Origin: Prochlorococcus sp. AG-363-C02
GTDB taxonomy: Bacteria; Cyanobacteriota; Cyanobacteriia; PCC-6307; Cyanobiaceae
DNA: 64,000 nt
Reading direction: 5' to 3'
Assembly: GCA_003278345.1 (NCBI GenBank)
Contig: QCFH01000001.1
Location: 78,836 to 142,835 of the forward strand
The notes beneath the pieces were generated by a model. The model had not been told where the DNA came from and did no database searches. It was given only the letters and a program-made list of their open reading frames with translations. Of the stretch, positions 18,728-26,779 are shown in pieces. Position numbers and translations under genes: made by a program. Every line of letters starts with the position of its first letter. The first letter of the stretch is position 1.

Positions 18728-20376
18728 GCATCTCCCTACCTCCATCCACTAAAAACAATATTGAGAAACTGCAACCAACAGGATGGCTTCGTTACTTTAG
18801 TTTTAGTCTCGATCATAAAGTTATAGGCATTCAATATTTAGTTTGTGGTTTTATTTTTTACTTAATTGGTGGTTTACTTGCTGGCGCTATTCGTATAGAA
18901 CTAACAAGTCCAATTTCCGACTTTATGCCGAGAGAAGTATATAACCAAGTACTAACATTACATGGAACGATAATGATATTTTTATGGATCGTTCCGGTTG
19001 TGAATGGAGCTTTCGGAAATTATTTGATTCCTTTCTATGTAGGTGCTCGTGATATGGCATTCCCACGCCTAAATGCAGTTGCATTTTGGCTAATACCCCC
19101 AGCAGGGTTACTATTAATTTCAAGTTATTTTATAAATGGTGCCGCACAATCAGGCTGGACAGCATACCCTCCTCTAAGCATTACGACTCCAGCAGCGGGT
19201 CAAATTATATGGATAATAAGTGTTCTCCTACTAGGGGGAAGTTCTATCTTTGGTGGAATTAATTTCATAGCAACTATTCTCAAGCTTCGCAGACCAGGAT
19301 TAAAGTTAATGCAATTGCCTATGTACTGCTGGGCAATGCTAGGCACAAGCATATTAGTAGTTCTATCAACTCCTGTATTAGCAGGCACACTCATACTTTT
19401 AAGTTTTGACATTGTTGCTCATACAGGTTTTTTTAATCCTAGCCTTGGCGGAAATGTAATTGTTTATCAGCACCTTTTCTGGTTTTATTCCCATCCCGCT
19501 GTTTACATAATGGTTCTTCCTGCATTTGGATTAGTAAGTGAAATCCTACCTGTACATAGCAGAAAGCCACTATTTGGATACACAACAATGGTCTACTCGA
19601 TAATGGCCATAGTAGCTTTAGGACTTGTTGTATGGGCTCATCACATGTTCACTAGTGGCACACCTCCATGGATGAGATTGTTCTTTACAATTGCTACTGC
19701 ATTCATCGCAGTACCAACAGGAATAAAGTTTTTCAACTGGGTTGCCACTCTTTGGGGAGGGCGTATTTCTCTGAATAGCGCAATTCTCTTTTCATGTGGA
19801 TTTATAGTAAACTTTGTATTAGGTGGAATTACTGGCGTTGCATTGGCTCAAGTCCCATTTGATGTTCATGTTCATGATACCTACTTTGTAGTTGCTCATT
19901 TTCATTACATAGTCTATGGGGGTTCAGTTTTTGTAATCTTTTCTTCTATCTATCACTGGTACCCAAAATTCACAGGCAAAATGCTTAATGAAAAAATTGG
20001 GAAATTGCATTTTGCAATTACCTTCATTGGCTTTAACCTATGTTTTGCACCACAACATTGGTTAGGCTTAAATGGAATGCCAAGGCGAGTAGCAGAATAT
20101 GATCCTCAATTCGCTTTTGTTAATCAATTAAGTAGTATTGGTGCTCTATTGATGGCTCTAAGCACTCTTCCTTTTCTTTGGAATGTTTTATACAGCATAT
20201 TTAAGGGAGAAGAATCTGGAGACAATCCATGGAAAGCCTTAACTCCAGAATGGTTGACAACATCACCACCTCCAGTAGAAAACTGGATTGGAGAAGCTCC
20301 TCTGGTAACTGAACCATATGGTTATGGGGAGAAGCAAGCAAGAAAAGCTTCTTCAAAGCCTAATTCTGATCAGTAA
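18724..20376 (+). CDS. ctaD: cytochrome c oxidase subunit I
   Basis: About 550 residues, twelve transmembrane helices. Heme and CuB ligands are visible in LHGTIMIFLW, WFYSHPAVYIMVLPAFG, WAHHMFTSG and HVHDTYFVVAHFHYIVYGG. It is the catalytic subunit of the aa3-type oxidase. The track start at 18685 lies inside ctaC; I use ATG 18724, which overlaps the ctaC TGA as ATGA and gives MSISLPPSTKN. The heme A genes ctaA/ctaB diverge just upstream. Confidence 0.97.
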   Translation: MSISLPPSTKNNIEKLQPTGWLRYFSFSLDHKVIGIQYLVCGFIFYLIGGLLAGAIRIELTSPISDFMPREVYNQVLTLHGTIMIFLWIVPVVNGAFGNYLIPFYVGARDMAFPRLNAVAFWLIPPAGLLLISSYFINGAAQSGWTAYPPLSITTPAAGQIIWIISVLLLGGSSIFGGINFIATILKLRRPGLKLMQLPMYCWAMLGTSILVVLSTPVLAGTLILLSFDIVAHTGFFNPSLGGNVIVYQHLFWFYSHPAVYIMVLPAFGLVSEILPVHSRKPLFGYTTMVYSIMAIVALGLVVWAHHMFTSGTPPWMRLFFTIATAFIAVPTGIKFFNWVATLWGGRISLNSAILFSCGFIVNFVLGGITGVALAQVPFDVHVHDTYFVVAHFHYIVYGGSVFVIFSSIYHWYPKFTGKMLNEKIGKLHFAITFIGFNLCFAPQHWLGLNGMPRRVAEYDPQFAFVNQLSSIGALLMALSTLPFLWNVLYSIFKGEESGDNPWKALTPEWLTTSPPPVENWIGEAPLVTEPYGYGEKQARKASSKPNSDQ

Positions 20377-20381
20377 TTGGA

Positions 20382-20984
20382 ATGACAACAGTCTCACCTA
20401 TAAATAAGCAGTCGAATGAGCTTACTGCCCATAAGGAGGAACATGCCGATCATAGATTATTTGGCCTTATAACTTTTCTTATTGCGGATGGAATGACTTT
20501 CGCTGGTTTTTTTGCAGCATATCTAACCTTTAAAGCCGTTAACCCTTTACTACCAGACGCTGTTTATGAACTAGAACTTCCTCTTCCTACTTTAAATACG
20601 ATTTTATTGTTAGTAAGCAGTGCAACCTTTCACAAAGCAGGGAAAGCATTAGAAAAAAGCAATTCAAAAAAATGTCAATACTGGTTACTCATTACAGCAA
20701 GTCTTGGGATTGCATTCTTGATCAGTCAAATGTTCGAATACTTTACCCTTCCATTCGGACTCACGGACAATCTTTATGCAAGCACTTTTTATGCATTAAC
20801 AGGATTCCATGGTCTTCATGTGACTCTAGGGGCAATAATGATTTGTATTGTTTGGTGGCAATCAAGATCTCCAGGTGGCAGAGTTACAGCCTCTAATAGG
20901 TTTCCTTTAGAGGCAGCAGAGCTCTATTGGCATTTTGTTGATGGGATTTGGGTGGTTTTATTCATCATTCTCTATCTTCTTTAA
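20382..20984 (+). CDS. ctaE: cytochrome c oxidase subunit III
   Basis: 200 residues, five transmembrane helices, last gene of ctaCDE, 5 bases after ctaD. Characteristic segments are HRLFGLITFLIADGMTFAGFFAAYLTF, FYALTGFHGLHVTLGAIM and AAELYWHFVDGIWVVLFIILYLL. It lacks the first two helices of mitochondrial subunit III, as usual for the short bacterial version. It stabilises the catalytic subunit against turnover damage. Confidence 0.95.
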   Translation: MTTVSPINKQSNELTAHKEEHADHRLFGLITFLIADGMTFAGFFAAYLTFKAVNPLLPDAVYELELPLPTLNTILLLVSSATFHKAGKALEKSNSKKCQYWLLITASLGIAFLISQMFEYFTLPFGLTDNLYASTFYALTGFHGLHVTLGAIMICIVWWQSRSPGGRVTASNRFPLEAAELYWHFVDGIWVVLFIILYLL

Positions 20985-21081
20985 TCTTTAATTCTTGATA
21001 ATAAACAAATTAATTTGAAGAGTTTTATTGCCACAATTGCACTTATTCGTCAGAATTAATAGAAACTAATAGAACTCTTAC

Positions 21082-21456
21082 ATGCTGGTAGGCCAAGAAT
21101 TACTCGACAAAGCCAGATCATTGAGCAAATGTTCTGAGGATGAAATCGCAAGAGGATGCGGTTATGTAGGTCCAAGTGGCAGGGTTTTACGAAAAAGCTT
21201 TTACCGGGCATTGGTTCAAGCAAAAGGATATAAACTCCGCTCAAATGGGCCGGGGAGACCTGGCAACAGATCTTCTAGAGGTCGACAAGCAGAGTTCAGA
21301 ACAAAAGTACATGGCAATGGGAATCTTCTTATTGGTCATGCCTATACAAAGAAACTTGGACTAGAACCTGGTCAGGAATTTAGAATTGACGTAAGAAAAG
21401 ATTCTGGGGCAATATGTTTGCTTCCTCTAGGTGGAAAAACTCTTGAAATAAAATAA
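21082..21456 (+). CDS. cyanobacterial AbrB-like transcriptional regulator (cyAbrB)
   Basis: 124 residues. The N-terminal half (GQELLDKARSLSKCSEDEIARGCGYV, KSFYRALVQAKGY) and C-terminal AbrB-like half (GRQAEFRTKVHGNGNLLIGHAYTKKLGLEPGQEFRIDVRKDSGAICLLPL) match the cyAbrB family found in every cyanobacterium, where the DNA-binding domain is C-terminal. Relatives (Sll0359/Sll0822 in Synechocystis) regulate carbon and nitrogen genes and hydrogenase and can repress nitrogen-related promoters. It follows ctaE by 97 bases as a separate unit. The link to the nitrogen locus at 45.5 kb is speculation. Confidence 0.88.
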   Translation: MLVGQELLDKARSLSKCSEDEIARGCGYVGPSGRVLRKSFYRALVQAKGYKLRSNGPGRPGNRSSRGRQAEFRTKVHGNGNLLIGHAYTKKLGLEPGQEFRIDVRKDSGAICLLPLGGKTLEIK

Positions 21457-21508
21457 AAAAGAGATTTGGAATTCTATAAATATATTTGTTTAATACATGA
21501 AAGTTCCA

Positions 21509-22177
21509 TTAATAACCATTTTTTCTAAGCCAATCCTTTGAGACATCAGAATAACCAGTATTAAGACTTCCTTTTGGATTAATTCTGTCAGAATTGTAAT
21601 TTAAAAGATTTTCTGCGTATTTAGCCATTAGATCAACTTCAAGGTTTACTATTTCTCCTTCTTTTAAATAATGCAATGAAGTATTTGACCATGTATGGGG
21701 TATAACTGCCATTGAAAAAGCGTCTCCCCTTTGTTGTTTTTCTGAAACAGTGAGACTTACACCATTGATTGCAATACTTCCTTTATTACATATATATTTT
21801 GAAAACATACTTTCCTCGAAAGCTATTTTTAAATCCCAGGAATTTGATAAAGCTCTTACAGAAACCACCTTCCCTAATCCATCAACATGACCAGTCACCA
21901 AATGGCCTCCCAATCTATCTGAAAGTCTCAGTGCTTTTTCCAAATTTACAACTCCTTGCTGATTAGCCTTTTCTCCAAGTGCAGTTCTTTTTAAAGTTTC
22001 TTCGCTTATATCTGCCAAGAAAGCCTTCTCTCTCATTGAAGAAACAGTTAAACAAACACCATCCACGGAAATACTCTCACCTAGAACCAATGGGAAAAAA
22101 GAATTCGGGGGCTCAACCAAAACCCCATTTCCATGAAGATGAATTGTCCCTAATGCTTGAATTAAACCTGTAAACAT
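21509..22177 (-). CDS. ribE: riboflavin synthase alpha chain
   Basis: 222 residues. Begins with the invariant MFTGLIQALGT and holds two tandem lumazine-binding domains (VLGESISVDGVCLTVSS in the first; KGSIAINGVSLTVSE in the second), with GGHLVTGHVDGLGKVV at the junction. It dismutates two 6,7-dimethyl-8-ribityllumazine molecules to riboflavin. The ordinary length and both domains are intact. It is convergent with cyAbrB and divergent from the aldo/keto reductase. Confidence 0.95.
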   Translation of the reverse strand: MFTGLIQALGTIHLHGNGVLVEPPNSFFPLVLGESISVDGVCLTVSSMREKAFLADISEETLKRTALGEKANQQGVVNLEKALRLSDRLGGHLVTGHVDGLGKVVSVRALSNSWDLKIAFEESMFSKYICNKGSIAINGVSLTVSEKQQRGDAFSMAVIPHTWSNTSLHYLKEGEIVNLEVDLMAKYAENLLNYNSDRINPKGSLNTGYSDVSKDWLRKNGY

Positions 22178-22266
22178 TTTAAAAAGAGCTAAATAAAAAA
22201 TACTTAGTCATAATCAGAGAAAAGTTCTTGCAAGAAATCTCGTCAAATGCACCAAATCCCAGCTGA

Positions 22267-23403
22267 ATGAAAATTAAAAGGAATAGATTTGGTATTGGAC
22301 CTGAGGTTAGCCTCTTTACCTTAGGGACTATGAGGGCAATTGAGTCACTAGAGCAAATGTATTTAGTTCTCAAAGAATCTTGTTTAATTGGAATCAATCA
22401 TATAGAGACAGCTCCTTCCTATGGACCTGCTGAAATTTTTCTAGGCGAATCCTTAAAAAGACTTAATGCAAATGGGATTAAGCCTCAGGGTAACTGGGTA
22501 ATAACAAGTAAGATTTTGCCAGAGATTGAAATTTCTAGTGGCAAAAAACAAATAAAAGGTATTTTAAAAAGACTGGGTATTCCAAAAATCCATAATCTTG
22601 CTATTCATGGACTGAATATTTCTACACACTTAGATTGGGCACTTAAAGGTGATGGGGCTAAATTAGTTAGATGGGCAAGAGATGAGGGACTAGTTGGACA
22701 AGTAGGCTTTACTTCTCATGGTTCTTTCAATTTAATAGAAGAAGCTATTAACAGTCGTCAGTTTCAGTTTTGTAGTCTTCATCTACATTTATTAGATCAA
22801 AAACTAATACCCCTAGCCAAGAAAGCCTTAAAAGAAGGTATGGGAGTGATGGCTATTTCACCTGCAGACAAAGGTGGGCATCTTCATACCCCAAGCAAAA
22901 AACTTATCGAAGACTGTTATCCCATAATGCCACTTGAGCTAGCTTATAGGTTTCTTTTAGGACAAGGTATCAGCACTCTTACACTTGGTGCCATGCAAAC
23001 CGAAGACTTATCTCTTGCAAAACAACTTATTAATTCTAATTACCCACTAAAAGAGACAGAAAAAAGAACGATAGAAGCAATGCTAACCGCAAGCAAGAGT
23101 CGATTAGATAAAACATTTTGTGGGCAATGTAGAAAGTGTTTACCATGCCCTCAAGAAGTACCTATACCTGAGATTTTACGTCTACGAAATCTTGCCATTG
23201 GACTAGATCTACAAACATTTGCTAAAGAAAGATATAATCTTATTGGTCAGGCAGGTCATTGGTGGGAAAAAAACAACGCGAGTGCATGCAATGAATGCGG
23301 CGATTGCTTACCTCGATGTCCTTACAATCTAGATATACCAAAACTTTTAAAATCCACTCATAATGAACTAGCAGGAAATCCCATGAGAAGGTTATGGAGA
23401 TGA
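22267..23403 (+). CDS. aldo/keto reductase with C-terminal 4Fe-4S domain
   Basis: 378 residues. The first ~280 form an aldo/keto reductase barrel (NRFGIGPEVSLFTLGTM, HIETAPSYGPAEIFLGESL, LAIHGLN, GFTSHGSFNLIEEAI). The C-terminal ~90 carry cysteine clusters CGQCRKCLPCPQ and ACNECGDCLPRCPY, which look like one 4Fe-4S binding set plus extra cysteines. This fusion is common in cyanobacteria and the substrate is unknown. The fused cluster implies electron transfer from ferredoxin or a quinone partner instead of only NADPH, which is inference. Convergent overlap of 12 bases with the gene at 23392. Confidence 0.87.
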   Translation: MKIKRNRFGIGPEVSLFTLGTMRAIESLEQMYLVLKESCLIGINHIETAPSYGPAEIFLGESLKRLNANGIKPQGNWVITSKILPEIEISSGKKQIKGILKRLGIPKIHNLAIHGLNISTHLDWALKGDGAKLVRWARDEGLVGQVGFTSHGSFNLIEEAINSRQFQFCSLHLHLLDQKLIPLAKKALKEGMGVMAISPADKGGHLHTPSKKLIEDCYPIMPLELAYRFLLGQGISTLTLGAMQTEDLSLAKQLINSNYPLKETEKRTIEAMLTASKSRLDKTFCGQCRKCLPCPQEVPIPEILRLRNLAIGLDLQTFAKERYNLIGQAGHWWEKNNASACNECGDCLPRCPYNLDIPKLLKSTHNELAGNPMRRLWR

Positions 23404-24399
23404 TTTTCTCCATCTATTCTCTAAGTCCTTTTCTTGTATTGTAGTTAGTGGAGCTAGTGACCATGACCTCTGAAAAGATTCTTTGGAATTGTATATAGCA
23501 TGATATCTCTTTGGAAGATAATCAAAAACTTTTGCAAGTTCAGGATAGTCAATAGGTGGTATAGCACCCTTTCCTAGTAATTTAAGCAATAACGGCAATC
23601 TCCACGTATCTTTAATCCAGGCTAATGGCAACTCCTCTTGAGAGGACTTTGATCTTAATAAAACTGTCCAGTTTAAAGGAGAACCTTGCTTAGGTAAAGC
23701 AATATTTAATCTTGGATCGCTTGCAAGGGTATTTAAGCAAGTTTGTAAAGGTAAAACAGCAACTTTTGCCTTGCCAGATATCAGCCAGTTCAAGCCATTC
23801 TTATCATCAAAGGCTTTTGCCTGTAATCTTAAAAGTCTTAAAGAGTCAGATTTTTTCATTTGATCTGCTAAAGAAATTATAATCCTAGGACTACTTGGAA
23901 GCACTACCTGATCTCTAAGAGCAGGATCTAAAAGGACTTCCCAGGAATCTCTAGCTCTAGCCAAAAACTCTTTTCCTCCTCTAAAAATCAATACCCACGG
24001 ACTAACAGCTACAGGCAATATTTTCGTCGAAATATCAGATTTAAAAGTATTTAAAAAAGCAATGGCTTGGGCACTTAAATAGCTGTAAAGCTCTGGGGCT
24101 TCAATAGGTTGAAACAATTCAAATGGGCAATGTTTTAGCCATCCATCACCTAAAGCTATTAAATCGTCATTTTTATTAAGCGGAAATTCATCTTGAGCAA
24201 GGTCAATATCTGAATGAAAAAAATTATATTGCCATGGTTTATTTTTCTCTAAAGCTTGTAAAAATTCACTAGGCAAAACACCTCTTGGCAGTTTGAGAGT
24301 AGGCCTACTGTCTGAAAAAGAACATCCAGATAAGCCCAATAAAACTGTAGATGCAGTTATACGAATAAATTCTCTTCTCCCTAGAGTTAGATTATTCAT
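23392..24399 (-). CDS. Tat-exported lipoprotein, ABC substrate-binding-like
   Basis: 335 residues. The N-terminus combines a twin-arginine signal (GRREFIRITASTVLLG) with a lipobox (GLSGC), so it is probably a Tat-exported lipoprotein. The body resembles spermidine/iron type extracellular solute-binding proteins (LIALGDGWLKHCPF, VSPWVLIFRGGKEF, WEVLLDPALRDQVVLPSSPR), weakly. No permease or ATPase lies beside it. It is the last gene of the topA-led minus-strand run, 31 bases after cobT. Possible roles are polyamine or metal capture, or a non-transport scaffold. Ligand residues cannot be judged without alignment. Confidence 0.72.
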   Translation of the reverse strand: MNNLTLGRREFIRITASTVLLGLSGCSFSDSRPTLKLPRGVLPSEFLQALEKNKPWQYNFFHSDIDLAQDEFPLNKNDDLIALGDGWLKHCPFELFQPIEAPELYSYLSAQAIAFLNTFKSDISTKILPVAVSPWVLIFRGGKEFLARARDSWEVLLDPALRDQVVLPSSPRIIISLADQMKKSDSLRLLRLQAKAFDDKNGLNWLISGKAKVAVLPLQTCLNTLASDPRLNIALPKQGSPLNWTVLLRSKSSQEELPLAWIKDTWRLPLLLKLLGKGAIPPIDYPELAKVFDYLPKRYHAIYNSKESFQRSWSLAPLTTIQEKDLENRWRKSSP

Positions 24400-24430
24400 G
24401 GGCTAACTCGAATAGCTATAAACAACATCA

Positions 24431-25627
24431 CTATGAATCTACTGGCAATTGATCAACTGCCAGTTCACATTGTTCAACTAATTGCTGACAACTAAATCCA
24501 TTAAGTTGTGCTAACAAAGAAAATGCTCCAGCTCCTACACCTTCTTTTATAAATCCAAGTTCATAATCTCGCAAAACCTTCTTAGAGCTATTTGAAAAAT
24601 GTAAACCAGAAGATAAACATAAAAGAGGAACCTCAAAAAACTTTTCTATTTCCTTTATTAAAAGAGGAAACTCACTCTGACTCTTGGTAGAAGAAATAAT
24701 CTCCTCAACAAGCCAAGCAGTTGTCCCAATTGATATGTCTTGTAAAAAATGGTTTCTTGAAGATGAATCAATAGACGCCAACGCAATTGCTAAAACAGCT
24801 AGCATTTGACTCCCCCCCCCTAATAAAACTGGTTGTTCAGCTTGTCTTGCGCCCAAAAGCAATCCAACTGCAAAGGGTTGAAATGGGTCACCAACTGCAG
24901 CCAATATTTGTTTTGGCATTGGATTTTCACCTAGTTTTGCTTCAAACAAACCTTTTGCTACTAGAGACTTCTTTAAGTTAACGGCTGGCTTCTTATTGCT
25001 TCCACTAATCAATTCTGCTACAGAAAGTCCTATTCCAGTTAACACTGCAAGTGCAGTAGTCGTTCCTCCTGGAACACATTCTGTTAATAGCAATGGCTTA
25101 GTAAAACTCATGCCCATTGCAAAACCTTGGCTCCATAAAAACTCTACACGATTAATATCCATAGCCTTCCCTGTCGTCAAACAATCTGAAGGCCCATAAG
25201 AAGAGGAAATTAACTCACATGGGAAAAGAGGCTTTTGAGTTAAACCAGTACTAATAACACGCGGTTTCACTCCTAGCAATCTAGAGGCTGTATAGCTAAT
25301 GAGCGCAGGGGAGACGCCTGCGGGGAGTGGGGGCAAAGGCCATTCCCTTGTCTTTGAAGGCCCACTTAAAAGAAGTTCTGCATCTGCAACAGCCGTATAA
25401 CGTCGAGACTCTTTTGTAGCTCCAGCCGCAGAGACACCCTCTATCTCAGCAGTCTTGGAGCCTGCTAAAACTAAAAGACAATTGATTTTATTAATAGAGC
25501 TACTCCAAATACTTTTCCATCGATCTAACAATCTCGATGACAAAGCTGCTGTCCCAAACGCTCTACACCCCTCTGGAAGACTTACAGAAGAAGAGCTTAT
25601 CCCTAACTTGTTCAGGTTGGATCCCAC
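24431..25627 (-). CDS. cobT: CobT-like nicotinate-nucleotide:base phosphoribosyltransferase (TIGR00303 type)
   Basis: 398 residues. Motifs include [20 protein letters not shown], the glycine-rich [16 protein letters not shown], and [16 protein letters not shown], as in the cyanobacterial/archaeal CobT-related group. These enzymes activate the lower-ligand base of cobamides; picocyanobacteria use adenine, giving pseudocobalamin. A run of nine G (sense strand) encodes the three glycines of LLGGGSQ. Start overlaps the end of the DUF2232 gene by 16 bases. It belongs with cobM in the corrin pathway but is in a different transcription unit. Confidence 0.88.
   Translation of the reverse strand: MGSNLNKLGISSSSVSLPEGCRAFGTAALSSRLLDRWKSIWSSSINKINCLLVLAGSKTAEIEGVSAAGATKESRRYTAVADAELLLSGPSKTREWPLPPLPAGVSPALISYTASRLLGVKPRVISTGLTQKPLFPCELISSSYGPSDCLTTGKAMDINRVEFLWSQGFAMGMSFTKPLLLTECVPGGTTTALAVLTGIGLSVAELISGSNKKPAVNLKKSLVAKGLFEAKLGENPMPKQILAAVGDPFQPFAVGLLLGARQAEQPVLLGGGSQMLAVLAIALASIDSSSRNHFLQDISIGTTAWLVEEIISSTKSQSEFPLLIKEIEKFFEVPLLCLSSGLHFSNSSKKVLRDYELGFIKEGVGAGAFSLLAQLNGFSCQQLVEQCELAVDQLPVDS
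24812..24820 (-). repeat. homopolymer G9 tract (C9 on plus) inside cobT
   Basis: Nine consecutive C on the plus strand read GGG GGG GGG in the cobT frame. This is striking in an AT-rich genome that could use GGA or GGT. The tract is prone to slippage, which would shift the frame about two-thirds through the gene. Confidence 0.85.
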
Positions 25628-26298
25628 AAAATTAAATTATTTAGTAAGGATGGTGGCATTGGGACTCTAGCTTGCAGTTTTGGAAAAATCCAAAATGCCA
25701 CAGCGTGCAAAGTAAGAACAAATATCAACTCCTGAAAAACAACCAATAGCAAAGCAACAATTTGTACAAAAAACAAATTGGGTACAAATGTTAGACCTAA
25801 TAGAGCTATAGCTCTCTCTATTAGAAGTGAACCTGCTCTAAGAACCACTATCCAAAGATTCTCGCCAACAAGAAGTGAAACCAAAAAGACTCTCGCAATA
25901 AAACCTATTGTCCCAATCAAAACGCCTATACCCCAACTCAACCACCAACTTACACCTCTAAACCAGCTCCATCCCAACCAAAGAGAGAGAAGTCCATATG
26001 GGAATAGAACCAAAGGACCTCTGATTGGGCCCATCAGAGCAATCAAAAGAAATACCAAAAGGCAAGTTCCTTCAAGCCCTGAAGAAGGACCTCTCCTTAC
26101 CTGCAAAAGTGCCAAGGGTAAAGGCAATGCAAGTCTAAAAAAAGCCCCCCCAATCGGCAAATAGTAAAGTGCTATCCATATCAAGGCAGAAGCAGCCGCC
26201 AAATAAGAAGTTTCAACTAATCGAATTGCTTGTCTTCTAGAAAGAGGCTTGCGAAAATTTGATTTTTTTGCTGTTATATAACGCCTAAAATTCGTCAA
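25612..26298 (-). CDS. DUF2232 family membrane protein (228 aa)
   Basis: 228 residues with about seven hydrophobic helices and the sequence style of the DUF2232/YybS-like family ([57 protein letters not shown]). The N-terminus is basic and cytoplasmic. Family function is unsettled; some relatives resemble the substrate-binding membrane part of ECF-type transporters. It lies 5 bases after the lipoprotein gene and overlaps cobT by 16, so an ECF-like vitamin role is tempting but unproven. Confidence 0.8.
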   Translation of the reverse strand: MTNFRRYITAKKSNFRKPLSRRQAIRLVETSYLAAASALIWIALYYLPIGGAFFRLALPLPLALLQVRRGPSSGLEGTCLLVFLLIALMGPIRGPLVLFPYGLLSLWLGWSWFRGVSWWLSWGIGVLIGTIGFIARVFLVSLLVGENLWIVVLRAGSLLIERAIALLGLTFVPNLFFVQIVALLLVVFQELIFVLTLHAVAFWIFPKLQARVPMPPSLLNNLILWDPT

Positions 26299-26303
26299 AA
26301 TAT

Positions 26304-26777
26304 TTACCTCGCAGATGAATGTTTAAACTTTTCATCAATATCAAACTTTTCTATTCTCTCTACTTCAAATTTTAATCCTGCATCTCTTAATGAATTAATA
26401 ACTATCTGAGCTGGTGCTGAAGGATCAACTCCATAAAGTTTAATAATAATTCTATATGGCTTTAACTTCAATGGTTTATTACCTGTCAAATAAGTTTCCA
26501 CTTTGTTTATAGGCGATACAGGTAGAGGTTTATTTAATTCTGAGGTAGGGAAAGACTTATCCAATGATTTATTATTTTTTTTATCTGGGAATATTTTTTT
26601 CACATTTTTATCTTCCAAACTCTTTGAAGTACCAACTTCTTCTAATGGCACATCAAAACTATTAGTTAATCTCTTACCAAACTGTGATCCTGAACATGCT
26701 TGCAAAAGACTCAATAAAATAATCTGAAAGGAAATTAAAACCCAATTATTAATTGAAACCCCCTTAAAGAAATTCAT
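26304..26777 (-). CDS. putative lipoprotein (157 aa)
   Basis: 157 residues. A signal peptide with lipobox (WVLISFQIILLSLLQACSGS, cysteine near residue 28) is followed by a lysine- and serine-rich linker and a compact C-terminal domain of about 60 residues (YRIIIKLYGVDPSAPAQIVINSLRDAGLKFEVERIEKF). That domain looks like a small alpha/beta fold but I do not recognise it. The gene begins 2 bases after the topA stop, so it is co-translated or at least co-transcribed with topoisomerase I. Confidence 0.75.
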   Translation of the reverse strand: MNFFKGVSINNWVLISFQIILLSLLQACSGSQFGKRLTNSFDVPLEEVGTSKSLEDKNVKKIFPDKKNNKSLDKSFPTSELNKPLPVSPINKVETYLTGNKPLKLKPYRIIIKLYGVDPSAPAQIVINSLRDAGLKFEVERIEKFDIDEKFKHSSAR

Positions 26778-26779
26778 TT

